Below are positions 1-7,475 of a DNA stretch of 64,000 nucleotides, in pieces. The notes beneath the pieces were generated by a model. That model had not been told where the DNA came from. It saw only the letters and a program-made list of their open reading frames with translations, and ran no database searches. The DNA lies in NCBI RefSeq assembly GCF_023347295.1, contig NZ_CP094469.1:2418001-2482000 (forward strand). Direction: 5' to 3'. A program made the position numbers and the translations under genes. Positions within the stretch are counted from its first letter, which is position 1, and every line of letters starts with the position of its first letter. The DNA comes from Faecalibacterium sp. I3-3-33 (lineage in GTDB: Bacteria; Bacillota; Clostridia; Oscillospirales; Ruminococcaceae).

Positions 1-26
1 ATACCACAGGGCAGGCAGAATGTCAA
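1..26 (-). promoter_or_regulatory. Partial core promoter of element 0
   Basis: On the minus strand TTGACA (26-21) is followed by 17 bases and then TAT, where the window ends. The same geometry occurs at 10490-10518 and 27895-27923. It would drive leftward transcription into the element core. Confidence 0.45.
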
Positions 27-87
27 CCCTTTTTGAGAATTTTTTTCGTTTTATGCGCTCCGGGTCTTGCGCAGCGCCAGAGCGTAT

Positions 88-136
88 AAAAGCCATACCC
101 CGCTGCCGTGGGATCGGCCTGCGGGGTGCGGCTTTT
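88..136 (+). terminator. Rho-independent terminator-like hairpin
   Basis: AAAAGCC-ata-CCCCGC pairs with GCGGGG-tgc-GGCTTTTT, giving a GC-rich stem with a T run on one strand and an A run on the other. It could stop transcription in either direction between the element 0 core and its cargo. Confidence 0.6.
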
Positions 137-165
137 TATGATGAAGGAGAAAGAAGATAAAAAAG

Positions 166-191
166 AGAGGGCTGGACGATGCCAGCGCTCT
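166..191. repeat. Core-cargo junction hairpin
   Basis: AGAGGGCTGG, a 6-base loop and CCAGCGCTCT form a stem with one mismatch. The same sequence in element 2 (27995-28020) is perfectly paired. It marks where the shared element core ends and the element-specific cargo starts. Confidence 0.55.
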
Positions 192-229
192 TGACAAGGA
201 AAAACACAAGGTTCTTTATTATAATAAAG
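191..229 (+). promoter_or_regulatory. Candidate promoter and palindrome ahead of the sigma/ABC operon
   Basis: TTGACA (191-196) is followed at about 17-18 bp by an AT-rich stretch containing the perfect 16-bp palindrome CTTTATTATAATAAAG (214-229). A half-copy (ATAATAAAGG) follows at about 240-249. The palindrome could be a repressor or sigma-dependent operator; its role is inferred only from position. Confidence 0.4.
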
Positions 230-321
230 CTATAAGAACATAATAAAGGCAATTATTTGAAATTTTTGAAAAAACAGAAATCATTTTGATGATGTGGAAC
301 GTTTTAATAGACAGGAAGGGG

Positions 322-864
322 GTGAACCGTATCCAGACAGAATTATTGCTGCGGAAAGCGCAGAGCGGAGATACAGGTGCGCTGGACACTCTGATTACAG
401 CGTACTATCCACAAATTCTGAACTATTGCCGTTGGCATACAGCGGACGAGCAGCAGGCGCAGGATGCAGCACAGGAAACCTTTTTGAAAGCGGTGCGCTG
501 GCTGGATTCCTGTGGTGGATTTCAGGGGGCATTCCGTCCCTTTCTGTACAAAATCGCAAAAAACATTTGCATCGATCTGAACCGTACGATGGAGCGGACG
601 GAGGTATCACTGGAGAGCTTGCCGGGCGAACCCGCCTATCAGGAAAGCGGCTTTGCTGCGGCAGAGGAGAAAGCAAACCTGCGAGCGCTGACGGCCCAGC
701 TGGAGCCAGAACAGCGGGAACTGGTATTGCTGCGGTTCGCACAACAGCTTAAATTGCGGGAGATCGCGCAGATCACAGGTCTGCCCCTGCGCACAGTGCA
801 GTCCCGCCTGCGTGCCGCATTGAAAACCTTGAAAATGCAATTGGAAAAGGAGGACTGGAGATGA
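322..864 (+). CDS. ECF-type RNA polymerase sigma factor
   Basis: A 180-aa protein with sigma-70 region 2 in the first half (segment around DAAQETFLKAVRWL and FLYKIAKNICIDLNR) and region 4 near the C terminus (LREIAQITGLPLRTVQSRLR, a helix-turn-helix). Size and two-domain layout fit extracytoplasmic-function sigma factors. GTG at 322 is chosen because AGGAAGGGG lies directly upstream; upstream TTG/ATG codons at 286-292 have no ribosome site. The stop overlaps the next gene by 4 bases, so the sigma factor, membrane protein and ABC transporter form one operon. The sigma factor probably controls its own operon, perhaps in response to an envelope stress or antimicrobial. Confidence 0.85.
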   Translation: MNRIQTELLLRKAQSGDTGALDTLITAYYPQILNYCRWHTADEQQAQDAAQETFLKAVRWLDSCGGFQGAFRPFLYKIAKNICIDLNRTMERTEVSLESLPGEPAYQESGFAAAEEKANLRALTAQLEPEQRELVLLRFAQQLKLREIAQITGLPLRTVQSRLRAALKTLKMQLEKEDWR

Positions 865-1592
865 ATCGAGCCTTTGAAAAAGAACTGTCCAGAGCACTGG
901 CGACAGAGCTTGACACAGCCGCACCGAAAACGCTGCTGCGCCGCTGCCGGGCGGAACATGTCGTAAAACAACGGAGTGATTGGCGTGATTTGCTGCACTG
1001 CCAGTTCAAATTGCTGGGCTGGAAGGTCTGGGCGCTGGAAGCAATGGCGGCACTGACGTTGTACAGTGTGGGTCGGGAACTTGCCCTGTGGGAGAAGGCA
1101 TGGACATTACGCAATGCACTGTTTGGTCTGAGCACACTTGCCATGCTGACAGCCCTGCTCGGTCTGCCGTTTTTATACCGGGCAAGTCAATATAAGATGC
1201 TTGAACTGGAACAAGCCACATATGCAGGAATCGGTCGTCCGCTGGTGATGCGGTTTTTGCTGCTGCTGGCGGGGGAAACGATCCTGCTGGGAGTGCTGGT
1301 ACTCAATGTGCGGGCAGCCGTGCCATGGAGCATCGGGCAACTGCTGGCGGTGCTGACCGTGCCATTCCTGACCGCAAACAATGAGCTGCTTCTGCTGCTG
1401 CGCTGGGTGCGCCCGGAATGGATGATGACCGGGGCTGTACCGCTGTTTGCAGGGCAGCTGTGTTTGCTGCGGTTCGTGCAATTATCGGAACTGCCGAAAG
1501 GTCTGCCGCTGGCGGCGGGCGTGCTGGTGCTCTGTATGGTGTTGCAGTGCATCCGGCTTGCCGCCCGGTCAGAATATATTGCAGAAGGCTGA
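861..1592 (+). CDS. Multi-pass membrane protein, possible anti-sigma factor
   Basis: This 243-aa protein has a charged N-terminal region of about 60 residues followed by about six hydrophobic segments. It overlaps the sigma gene (ATGA) and precedes the ABC genes by 12 bases. I recognise no catalytic motif. A short cytoplasmic head plus membrane helices beside an ECF sigma gene is the usual arrangement of an anti-sigma factor, but no zinc-binding HxxxCxxC motif is visible. It may instead be an extra permease subunit of the adjacent transporter. Confidence 0.6.
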   Translation: MNRAFEKELSRALATELDTAAPKTLLRRCRAEHVVKQRSDWRDLLHCQFKLLGWKVWALEAMAALTLYSVGRELALWEKAWTLRNALFGLSTLAMLTALLGLPFLYRASQYKMLELEQATYAGIGRPLVMRFLLLLAGETILLGVLVLNVRAAVPWSIGQLLAVLTVPFLTANNELLLLLRWVRPEWMMTGAVPLFAGQLCLLRFVQLSELPKGLPLAAGVLVLCMVLQCIRLAARSEYIAEG

Positions 1593-1604
1593 AAGGAGCA
1601 AGTC

Positions 1605-2486
1605 ATGGAACTGAAAATTCAGAATATTACAAAGCGATACCGGGATAAAACGGCGGTGGATGATGTGTCCATCACTCTCACGCCGGGTGTGTGGGGACTG
1701 CTGGGGGCGAATGGTGCAGGCAAAACAACCTTAATGCGGATGCTGGCGGGCATTCTGCGGCCTAGCAGTGGCCGGATTTTGTGCGATGGGGTGGAGATTG
1801 GGACGCTTGGTGCGGCCTACCGGGAAAAGCTGGGGTATCTGCCGCAGGAATTCGGGTTTTACCCGGAATTCACGGTGCAGGACTATCTGGAATATATGGC
1901 GGCGCTCAAGGGTCTGCCGCGCACAGAGGCTGCCCGGCAGATCGACGCGCTGCTGGAGCGGGTAAGCCTCACTGAGGTGCGCCGCAAAAAGATCATAAAG
2001 CTTTCCGGCGGTATGAAGCGCCGGGTAGGCATCGCACAGGCACTGCTCAACGACCCGGAAATTTTAATTCTAGATGAGCCCACGGCAGGGCTGGACCCCG
2101 GAGAACGGGTGCGCTTCCGCAATCTGCTGTCGGAGTTTGCGCAGGAACGGATCGTTCTCATTTCAACGCATATCGTTTCGGATGTGGAATACATTGCGGC
2201 CGAAAATGCCGTGATGAAGGCTGGCAAAATCATTGCACAGGACACCACCGAAGGGCTGGTAAAGCAGATCGAAGCCAAAGTCTGGCAGGGGAATATCCCG
2301 ATGGAACAGCTTGCCCGGTGGGAATACCGGCTGCGAGTAGTGAACCTGCGCAACGAGCCGGACGGAACGGTAACATTGCGGTATCTGGCGGATGCACCGC
2401 AGCTGCCGGACAGCGTCCCGGCACAGCCCCGGCTGGAAGATCTGTATCTGTGGCTGTTCCCGGAGGAAATGGAGGAAGCAAAATGA
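1605..2486 (+). CDS. ABC transporter ATP-binding protein
   Basis: A 293-aa ATPase with Walker A GANGAGKTT near residue 38, the Q-loop region, signature LSGGMKRR near 134 and Walker B ILILDEPTAGLDP near 155, then an H-loop histidine (STHIV). The longer C-terminal tail (about 80 residues after the ATPase core) is typical of exporters of the antibiotic/lantibiotic or drug type (CcmA-like). SD AAAGGAG precedes the ATG. The stop overlaps the permease start, so the two subunits are translationally coupled. Confidence 0.92.
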   Translation: MELKIQNITKRYRDKTAVDDVSITLTPGVWGLLGANGAGKTTLMRMLAGILRPSSGRILCDGVEIGTLGAAYREKLGYLPQEFGFYPEFTVQDYLEYMAALKGLPRTEAARQIDALLERVSLTEVRRKKIIKLSGGMKRRVGIAQALLNDPEILILDEPTAGLDPGERVRFRNLLSEFAQERIVLISTHIVSDVEYIAAENAVMKAGKIIAQDTTEGLVKQIEAKVWQGNIPMEQLARWEYRLRVVNLRNEPDGTVTLRYLADAPQLPDSVPAQPRLEDLYLWLFPEEMEEAK

Positions 2487-3736
2487 ACCTGTATCGTTTG
2501 GAATTGAAACGTGTGTGCAAAACCCGTATGACAGCTATTCTGCTGGCCATTGCGCTGGTGCTGGCCGTGGTCATGGCATATCTGCCGGTGACCTTTATCG
2601 GCTGGACGGAACTGGATGCCAGCGGAAACGAAGTGCGTTACACGGGTCTGAAAGCAATCCGGAAACGGCAGGAGCAGCAGGTATCCGGTACCATCACGCC
2701 GGATGTCATGCAGGAAGCACTGGAAGCCTATCAGCGGGTGTACCGGCAGTATGATGCAAGCTCCATCAACGATATCCCGGTCGAGGTATTTTATAAAGAA
2801 CTTGCCCGGTATCAGCCTCTTGTGAACAACGCAAAGGAAGCCTTTGCCGACTTGAAAACCGGCATGGCACCGGGCGTGATGGGGCTGACCGCAGAGGATA
2901 TGCAGAACTTTTACAGCCAGCTCCCCAAACGGCTGGAATCGGTGATCTGGCTGGAACAAAGCGGAAAGCCCGGCTATGAGCAGGCGCAGGCCATTGCACA
3001 GAAAAAGTTCGATGCTGTACAAAAACCGTTCACCTATTCATTTGGGGTCAGTTCAGACGCAATGGATTACCAGACCCTGTTGAGCTTGCTGCTCACCCTG
3101 CTGTGCGCAGTGATTGCAGCCCCGGTGTTTGCATCGGATGCACAGACCGGAGCGCAGGACATCCAACTGTGCACAAAAAACGGCGGTCTGCGGCTTGCAG
3201 CGGCAAAGCTGGCGGCGGCGTTCAGTATCACAGGGGCGGCGTATCTGCTCTGCGGCGTGGTGTGGATCCTGGTCACGAATGCTTTGTTTGGTTGGGAAAG
3301 TACCCAAACTTCCGTGCAATGGCTGTTTTCTGTGACCAGCCTGCTGCCGTATACCGTTGGCCAGATGGAGTGGGTCATGCTGGTGGCAAACTTCCTGATC
3401 TTCTTTGCGGAGGTGGCCTTTGTGCTGATGGCATCCGTATGGGCCAAGAACAACCTGACCGCTTTGTCTGTGGCGCTGATCAGTGTGGTGGCACCGCTGA
3501 TTGTTTATATGGTCGTGCCGGGCTCCTTCGGAGAATGGCTATCCACCCTGCTTCCGGCAGGGGGCATTGGACTTTCCAACGCATTACTGTATAAAATGAT
3601 CGGCTTTGATTTTCTCTATGCAGGCGGGCATGCCTTCTTTCAGGCAGATGTACTGCTGGCATCGGCACCGATCAAGATCGTTCTGCTCGTTGGATTGGCA
3701 GCATGGGGGTATCTGCGAAAGACCAAGGTGGCTTAA
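2483..3736 (+). CDS. ABC transporter permease (ABC-2 type)
   Basis: A 417-aa membrane protein with one helix at residues about 15-35, a large extracellular domain (about 40-210), then about five or six C-terminal helices. This layout is typical of ABC-2 exporters. ATG at 2483 is preceded by GGAGG and overlaps the ATPase stop; an upstream in-frame extension lies wholly inside the ATPase gene and is rejected. It probably works with the preceding ATPase to export a peptide or drug. The substrate cannot be told from sequence. Confidence 0.8.
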   Translation: MNLYRLELKRVCKTRMTAILLAIALVLAVVMAYLPVTFIGWTELDASGNEVRYTGLKAIRKRQEQQVSGTITPDVMQEALEAYQRVYRQYDASSINDIPVEVFYKELARYQPLVNNAKEAFADLKTGMAPGVMGLTAEDMQNFYSQLPKRLESVIWLEQSGKPGYEQAQAIAQKKFDAVQKPFTYSFGVSSDAMDYQTLLSLLLTLLCAVIAAPVFASDAQTGAQDIQLCTKNGGLRLAAAKLAAAFSITGAAYLLCGVVWILVTNALFGWESTQTSVQWLFSVTSLLPYTVGQMEWVMLVANFLIFFAEVAFVLMASVWAKNNLTALSVALISVVAPLIVYMVVPGSFGEWLSTLLPAGGIGLSNALLYKMIGFDFLYAGGHAFFQADVLLASAPIKIVLLVGLAAWGYLRKTKVA

Positions 3737-3753
3737 AAGGAAACGCTACTGAA

Positions 3754-3797
3754 AAAAGTTCATCGGATGCATAGAAAACTGCATCGGATGAACTTTT
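3754..3797. terminator. Hairpin downstream of the ABC operon
   Basis: The 18-base arm AAAAGTTCATCGGATGCA pairs with 3780-3797 with one mismatch and an 8-base loop. It begins 17 bases after the permease stop and ends in TTTT, so it likely terminates the operon. Confidence 0.75.
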
Positions 3798-3902
3798 GTG
3801 TCCTAAGCTCCCTGCCATGAATTATAGTTGTGAATGTACATTTGATGCGTGGTCTAACATTCTTTCCACAACTTTCTCGTATTATCTTTCAATAATAAGC
3901 AC

Positions 3903-3942
3903 AAAGGCAGGCACACCATGTTTCCACAGTGTACCTGCCTTT
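3903..3942 (+). terminator. Hairpin at the element 0 right end
   Basis: AAAGGCAGG-c-ACAC pairs with GTGT-a-CCTGCCTTT and is followed by more T. It sits just before the att-flanking repeats, at the same relative place as the hairpin 30983-31029 in element 2. Confidence 0.6.
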
Positions 3943-3966
3943 TTCGTCTTTACGAGTTCAGTGTAC

Positions 3967-4063
3967 CTACTACACCAATCCGCCTATTCGATTCTTACAC
4001 CACACCGCTTTGTAAGGCTCCTTTTCGGGAAAACGTCCCCAAATTGGTGTAGTTGTGGTGTAG
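3967..4063. repeat. Candidate integrase arm sites, GGTGTAG class (element 0 right end)
   Basis: TACACC occurs at 3971 and 3996, and the inverted form GGTGTAG at 4046 and 4057. The last two are 11 bp apart, one helical turn. The block is nearly identical to 31046-31142. Short repeated heptamers beside a core site are typical arm-type sites for tyrosine integrases. Confidence 0.6.
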
Positions 4064-4125
4064 TACCGCAGATGCCGCTTGAAATTCGTTCAAAATTTCA
4101 TCGTATCTGCGCCTTAATTTTGTAT

Positions 4126-4155
4126 TTTACTGCTCAATGGGCTTCATCGTGGGGA
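4126..4155. other. Attachment core copy 1 (lysS 3' end)
   Basis: A 30-bp copy of the lysS 3' end starting TTTACTGCTCAAT, encoding on the minus strand the last codons (TMKPIEQ stop). It differs from lysS at one position (C to G at 4139), which is synonymous in the lysS reading frame. It marks the junction between element 0 and element 1. Confidence 0.85.
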
Positions 4156-4271
4156 TGTCATCGACGAACAGTTATAAGCCTTTATTTCTTGATATTACTC
4201 TACACCGCAAGGGTTGATTTTTACCCTTCCATTTACATCTCTACACAAGCCTTTATCCGAACTGTATCGTT

Positions 4272-4315
4272 TGGCGTATGAATTGGCGTAAATGGCGTAT
4301 GGCGTATTTGGCGTA
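4272..4315. repeat. Candidate integrase arm sites, TGGCGTA class (element 1 left end)
   Basis: Five direct TGGCGTA copies at 4272, 4284, 4293, 4300 and 4309, immediately downstream of int1. The same motif, preceded by the same ATCGTT, is found three times at the opposite end of the element (22580-22604). Confidence 0.65.
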
Positions 4316-4325
4316 CGCTTTATTT

Positions 4326-5588
4326 TTATTCTTCAGGGTCTTTCCACTGCGCGAACTGGCGGTCAAGGTTTTCAAATTCAGACTTCCGCAGTTCCTTGGT
4401 CACATCTGCATAGATGTTCAAAGTGGTGGAAATATCCGAGTGTCCCAACGCATCCTGAATCACCTTGATGTTCACGCCCGCTTCGCACATCCGGGTCGTG
4501 AACGTATGCCGCAGGGTATGACAACTGAAACGCGGCAGAAGAACGGTACTGTCCGGGTCTTTGGCAAGAACTTCATCGTTGCAGTCGCGGATGATGCGGC
4601 GGATCGCTTTATTCAGCGTTCCCTGATGCTGACATTCACCAAAACGATTGATGAAGATGAAGTCCGTATAGCCATCCACCGTTACCGTGCAATGGATCTC
4701 TGCTTCTTCCTGATAGGCACGTTCCTTTTCAAAGGCTTCTTTCACGAAGTCCATCATCGGAACAGTGCGGACCCCGGCCTTTGTTTTGGGCGAGTGGCAG
4801 TTGAAGTAGCAGCCCTTCTTGCCGCCGTTGTTCTCACGGTGGTCGTAGTTGACCAGCGTGTGATTGACGGAGATCGTCCCTTCCTCAAAATCCACATCGC
4901 ACCAGCGCAGACCAGTGGCTTCTCCTACGCGCAAACCAGTTCCCAGCATGACCGCGAAAATCGGATACCAGTGCTGGTACTTCGGCGTTTTGGAGAGGTA
5001 GGACAGCAGCAGATTCTGCTCTGCCACGGTCAGTGCCTTGCGGCGGTTGGTTTCAAACTGGTGTGCCTTTTTCAGCTCCCGCAGAACATTGTCCGAAGGG
5101 TTGCTCCGCAGATAGCAGTCATCCACCGCCATGTCCAGCACCTGATGCAAAACCGTGTGTACGCTGTCAATCGTAGAGATCTGCAAGCCCCGCTCATCCG
5201 CCAACGTGTTGTAGAACTGCTTCACGTCCGACTTCTTGAGCGCAGACACCTTCGATTTGCCGAAATCCGGCTCCACGAACTGCCGATAAAGGTACAGATA
5301 ATTCTGAAAGGTGTTGTCCTTCAGACCACGCTTGACCTTTGCCCACAGGGTGAACACATCGTTCAGGGTGACGTACCGTGCTTCTGCCTTGATGCCTTCC
5401 AGCGAATCTCGCTGAATGTCGTTTTCCTTTTCCCGAAGTTCCTCTAAGGTCGCGGCATAAATAGAATGCCGCTTGCCATCCGGGGAAGTCCAACGGAAAT
5501 CGTACTTGCCATCTTTGCGCTGGGATTCCCCTTTGCGGAGAACCACACGCGCCTTGTCTTTGCGTTTCGTATTCTGAGTTGTTGCCAT
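4326..5588 (-). CDS. Tyrosine recombinase (integrase) of element 1
   Basis: A 420-aa site-specific recombinase. The N terminus (about 1-60) has the AP2-like arm-binding fold (YDFRWTSPDGKRHSIYA), followed by a core-binding SAM-like domain (about 70-160). The catalytic domain has Arg in GTGLRVGEATGLRW, the HTLRHTFTTR box and the Tyr in STTLNIYADVT. This is the Tn916/phage-type integrase architecture. It lies next to att copy 1, upstream of which is the excisionase gene. It should integrate the element at the lysS 3' end. Int2 (22877-24127) is a clear homolog. Confidence 0.93.
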   Translation of the reverse strand: MATTQNTKRKDKARVVLRKGESQRKDGKYDFRWTSPDGKRHSIYAATLEELREKENDIQRDSLEGIKAEARYVTLNDVFTLWAKVKRGLKDNTFQNYLYLYRQFVEPDFGKSKVSALKKSDVKQFYNTLADERGLQISTIDSVHTVLHQVLDMAVDDCYLRSNPSDNVLRELKKAHQFETNRRKALTVAEQNLLLSYLSKTPKYQHWYPIFAVMLGTGLRVGEATGLRWCDVDFEEGTISVNHTLVNYDHRENNGGKKGCYFNCHSPKTKAGVRTVPMMDFVKEAFEKERAYQEEAEIHCTVTVDGYTDFIFINRFGECQHQGTLNKAIRRIIRDCNDEVLAKDPDSTVLLPRFSCHTLRHTFTTRMCEAGVNIKVIQDALGHSDISTTLNIYADVTKELRKSEFENLDRQFAQWKDPEE

Positions 5589-5699
5589 GAGCGTCGCTCC
5601 TTTCTACATTGCGGTACAGAAAAGAGCGTTGTTCTGTGTTCATAGTACCACAGATACGCCATTCTCTGCAAGACGTTTTGAAAAATATCCGGGACATTT

Positions 5700-5894
5700 T
5701 CAAAGCGAGTACATTCGCTCCGTATATTCATCCAGCTTGCGCCGCTTGATGAGCCGCTTGGAACCCACCCACAACACGAACTGGCAATGTTCGTTATCCG
5801 ATAATGAACGCAGCTTGTTGATGCCAATGCCGGAATAAGCCGCAGCTTCTTCCAGCGTCAGATTGCTCTTTTCCCAAATCGGGACATCTTTCAT
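5700..5894 (-). CDS. Excisionase (Tn916 Xis-like)
   Basis: This 64-aa protein starts MKDVPIWEKSNLTLEEAAAY and ends in a basic IKRRKLDEY segment. The PIWE...LTLEEA pattern and size match small excisionases of Tn916-type elements, which bend DNA at the att arms and favour excision. A GGAGGT ribosome site precedes the ATG. It is about 94% similar in length and layout to the second copy at 24217-24411 (also 64 aa). Confidence 0.85.
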   Translation of the reverse strand: MKDVPIWEKSNLTLEEAAAYSGIGINKLRSLSDNEHCQFVLWVGSKRLIKRRKLDEYTERMYSL

Positions 5895-5914
5895 AGGCAG
5901 ACCTCCAATTCCTT

Positions 5915-6099
5915 GTAACCGAACGCCTGTAACCGGGCAGGAAAACTCTCTTTTTCTGTACGCAGGACATTCGGTGGACTTTATACTTTTTATTATCTTT
6001 TTAAGGTTACATGGTTACAGAAAGCGGAAAACGCAGCAATCATGCGGCTTTTGCGCTGTAACTGCTGCGTAACCGAATCTGTAACTGACCGTGTAACCG
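5915..6099. repeat. GTAAC(CG) iteron-like repeats
   Basis: GTAACCG at 5915, 5929, 6069 and 6093, GTAAC at 6058 and 6081, and the inverse GGTTAC at 6005 and 6013. The last four forward copies are spaced 11-12 bp. The cluster lies between the excisionase and replication ATPase genes and could be a replication-origin or regulator binding array. The same pentamer recurs through the hairpin arrays. Confidence 0.5.
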
Positions 6100-6106
6100 C
6101 TGTCCA

Positions 6107-7456
6107 TCAGAAGGGAAAGCCCAGTTGCTTGGCTTCCGCATCCGTTATTTCGGAGAAATTTTCAGCCCCGGTTTCGGGGCTGGTTACGCGCTCCCAGCCT
6201 TTCTGAACGCCGTACTTCGGGTAACGCTTGGCGGTCTTGTGCGCCTGCCAGCCTTGGATATCGCCGCGCGAAATGCCCGTGTTCATGATCTCGCAGATAG
6301 CACGGGTTTCCCACTCTGCCGGGATGTTGGTGTTGCCCAGCGCCTCCGCATAGAGCTGCTTGGAACACACCCGATCACCCGTGTAGTCTTCCAGAAAGGC
6401 ATAGATCATGCCAGCCTGTGCATCTTCCTGCATGAAGTCCTGCTGATGGGCTTGCAGCGTTTCCTGCATGGCAGGGCTGAACGCCAGCTTATAGTCTCCG
6501 CTGTTGTAGATGGTCATAGCTTCTGCCCAGAGCTGGTCGATATAGGCACGGGATTCCTCCTCTTTGTCCAGAATGTGAACTTCGGCCAGTTCCGCATCAA
6601 CCGGAATGGGAATGAATCGACGGTTGCCCGTGCGGTCACGGGGCAAAAAATCCTGCCGATTTGTCGTACCAGCAAAGACGCACTGGCGCAGACGGTCGGC
6701 AGGATGGGTCTCGTAGGGGATTTTATAGGTTTCCTTCTGCTTGCTGAGAAAGCTCTTGATTTCCTCAATGCTCTTGGCGTTGGCGGTGGCGATCATCTCT
6801 GACATTTCAATGATCCAGTGACCTTGCAGTTTGCGGTACACGTTGTCATCGTCCAGCCGCCGCAGGTCGTCCGAGAACCACTCGTCTTTGACCGCCAGCA
6901 GACGAAAAAAGCTGGACTTTCCCGCTCCCTGACCGCCCACCAGACAGAGCATGGTCTCAAATTTGCATCCCGGCTGGAATACCCGCTTGATGGCTCCCAG
7001 CAGGAAGATCTTCATGGCTTCGCAAGTGTACTCGTCCTCCGCAGCACCGAGAAAATGGTGTAGGACGTGGGCTATCCGCTCTGTTCCATCCCATTTCAGA
7101 CTGTTCAGATAGTCCCGGGTGGGATGATAGCGGTTCTCGTTGGCAACGATGCGGATAGCAGATTCGATTTTCTTTTCGCTGGAGATGCCGTATTTTTCCA
7201 TTCGGCGCAGAATATACTTCATGTCGGTATCGTTCAGGGTCTTGCCGGAGCGGGGCCAACCTACAGGCTTTACAATGTCGATGCGCTCGCTCAACAGGTT
7301 CAGCCGGATGGCATCAGCAAGCACATGGTCGTTCTGCAAAATCGTGATGCAGTTCTGAATCGTTCGCTGGATCTCTCCGTTGGAGTGCTTGGTGAGCATT
7401 TCTTTCACGTCCGCAACGGTTCGGGGAGTGCGTTCTTCGTTGACTTCTTTGCTCAA
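6107..7456 (-). CDS. VirE-domain replication ATPase
   Basis: A 449-aa protein of the virulence-associated E family (PF05272-type), DNA-dependent ATPases/helicases used for replication by many phage-like and integrative elements. Walker A is GGQGAGKSSFFR near residue 195; GHWIIEMSEM is the likely Walker B region, followed by FAGTTNRQDFLPRDRTGNRRF (sensor/arginine region). The C terminus (about 330-449) is a helical domain. It is not homologous to the primase/helicase in the same position of element 2, so the replication module has been exchanged between otherwise related elements. The relaxase gene is 19 bases upstream. Confidence 0.85.
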   Translation of the reverse strand: MSKEVNEERTPRTVADVKEMLTKHSNGEIQRTIQNCITILQNDHVLADAIRLNLLSERIDIVKPVGWPRSGKTLNDTDMKYILRRMEKYGISSEKKIESAIRIVANENRYHPTRDYLNSLKWDGTERIAHVLHHFLGAAEDEYTCEAMKIFLLGAIKRVFQPGCKFETMLCLVGGQGAGKSSFFRLLAVKDEWFSDDLRRLDDDNVYRKLQGHWIIEMSEMIATANAKSIEEIKSFLSKQKETYKIPYETHPADRLRQCVFAGTTNRQDFLPRDRTGNRRFIPIPVDAELAEVHILDKEEESRAYIDQLWAEAMTIYNSGDYKLAFSPAMQETLQAHQQDFMQEDAQAGMIYAFLEDYTGDRVCSKQLYAEALGNTNIPAEWETRAICEIMNTGISRGDIQGWQAHKTAKRYPKYGVQKGWERVTSPETGAENFSEITDAEAKQLGFPF

Positions 7457-7475
7457 TAAACATCACCTCGTACTA

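Larger units (their letters stand above)
1..4125. mobile_element. Right part of integrative element 0 (left end outside window)
   Basis: Assigned as the cargo end of a third tandem element. Its right end (3967-4155) is about 190 bp long and nearly identical to the right end of element 2 (31046-31234), including GGTGTAG/TACACC motifs and the lysS-derived core. Its left part holds a promoter (1-26) and hairpin (166-191) matching the core-cargo junction of element 2. The visible cargo is the sigma/ABC operon 322-3736. Integrase and mobilization genes would lie to the left of the window. This is an inference from repeats alone. Confidence 0.6.

Noticed and set aside
4126..4155. Truncated lysS pseudogene
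   Set aside because: Only about 30 bp match lysS, flanked by arm-site repeats and an integrase gene; this is an attachment site, not decayed gene sequence.
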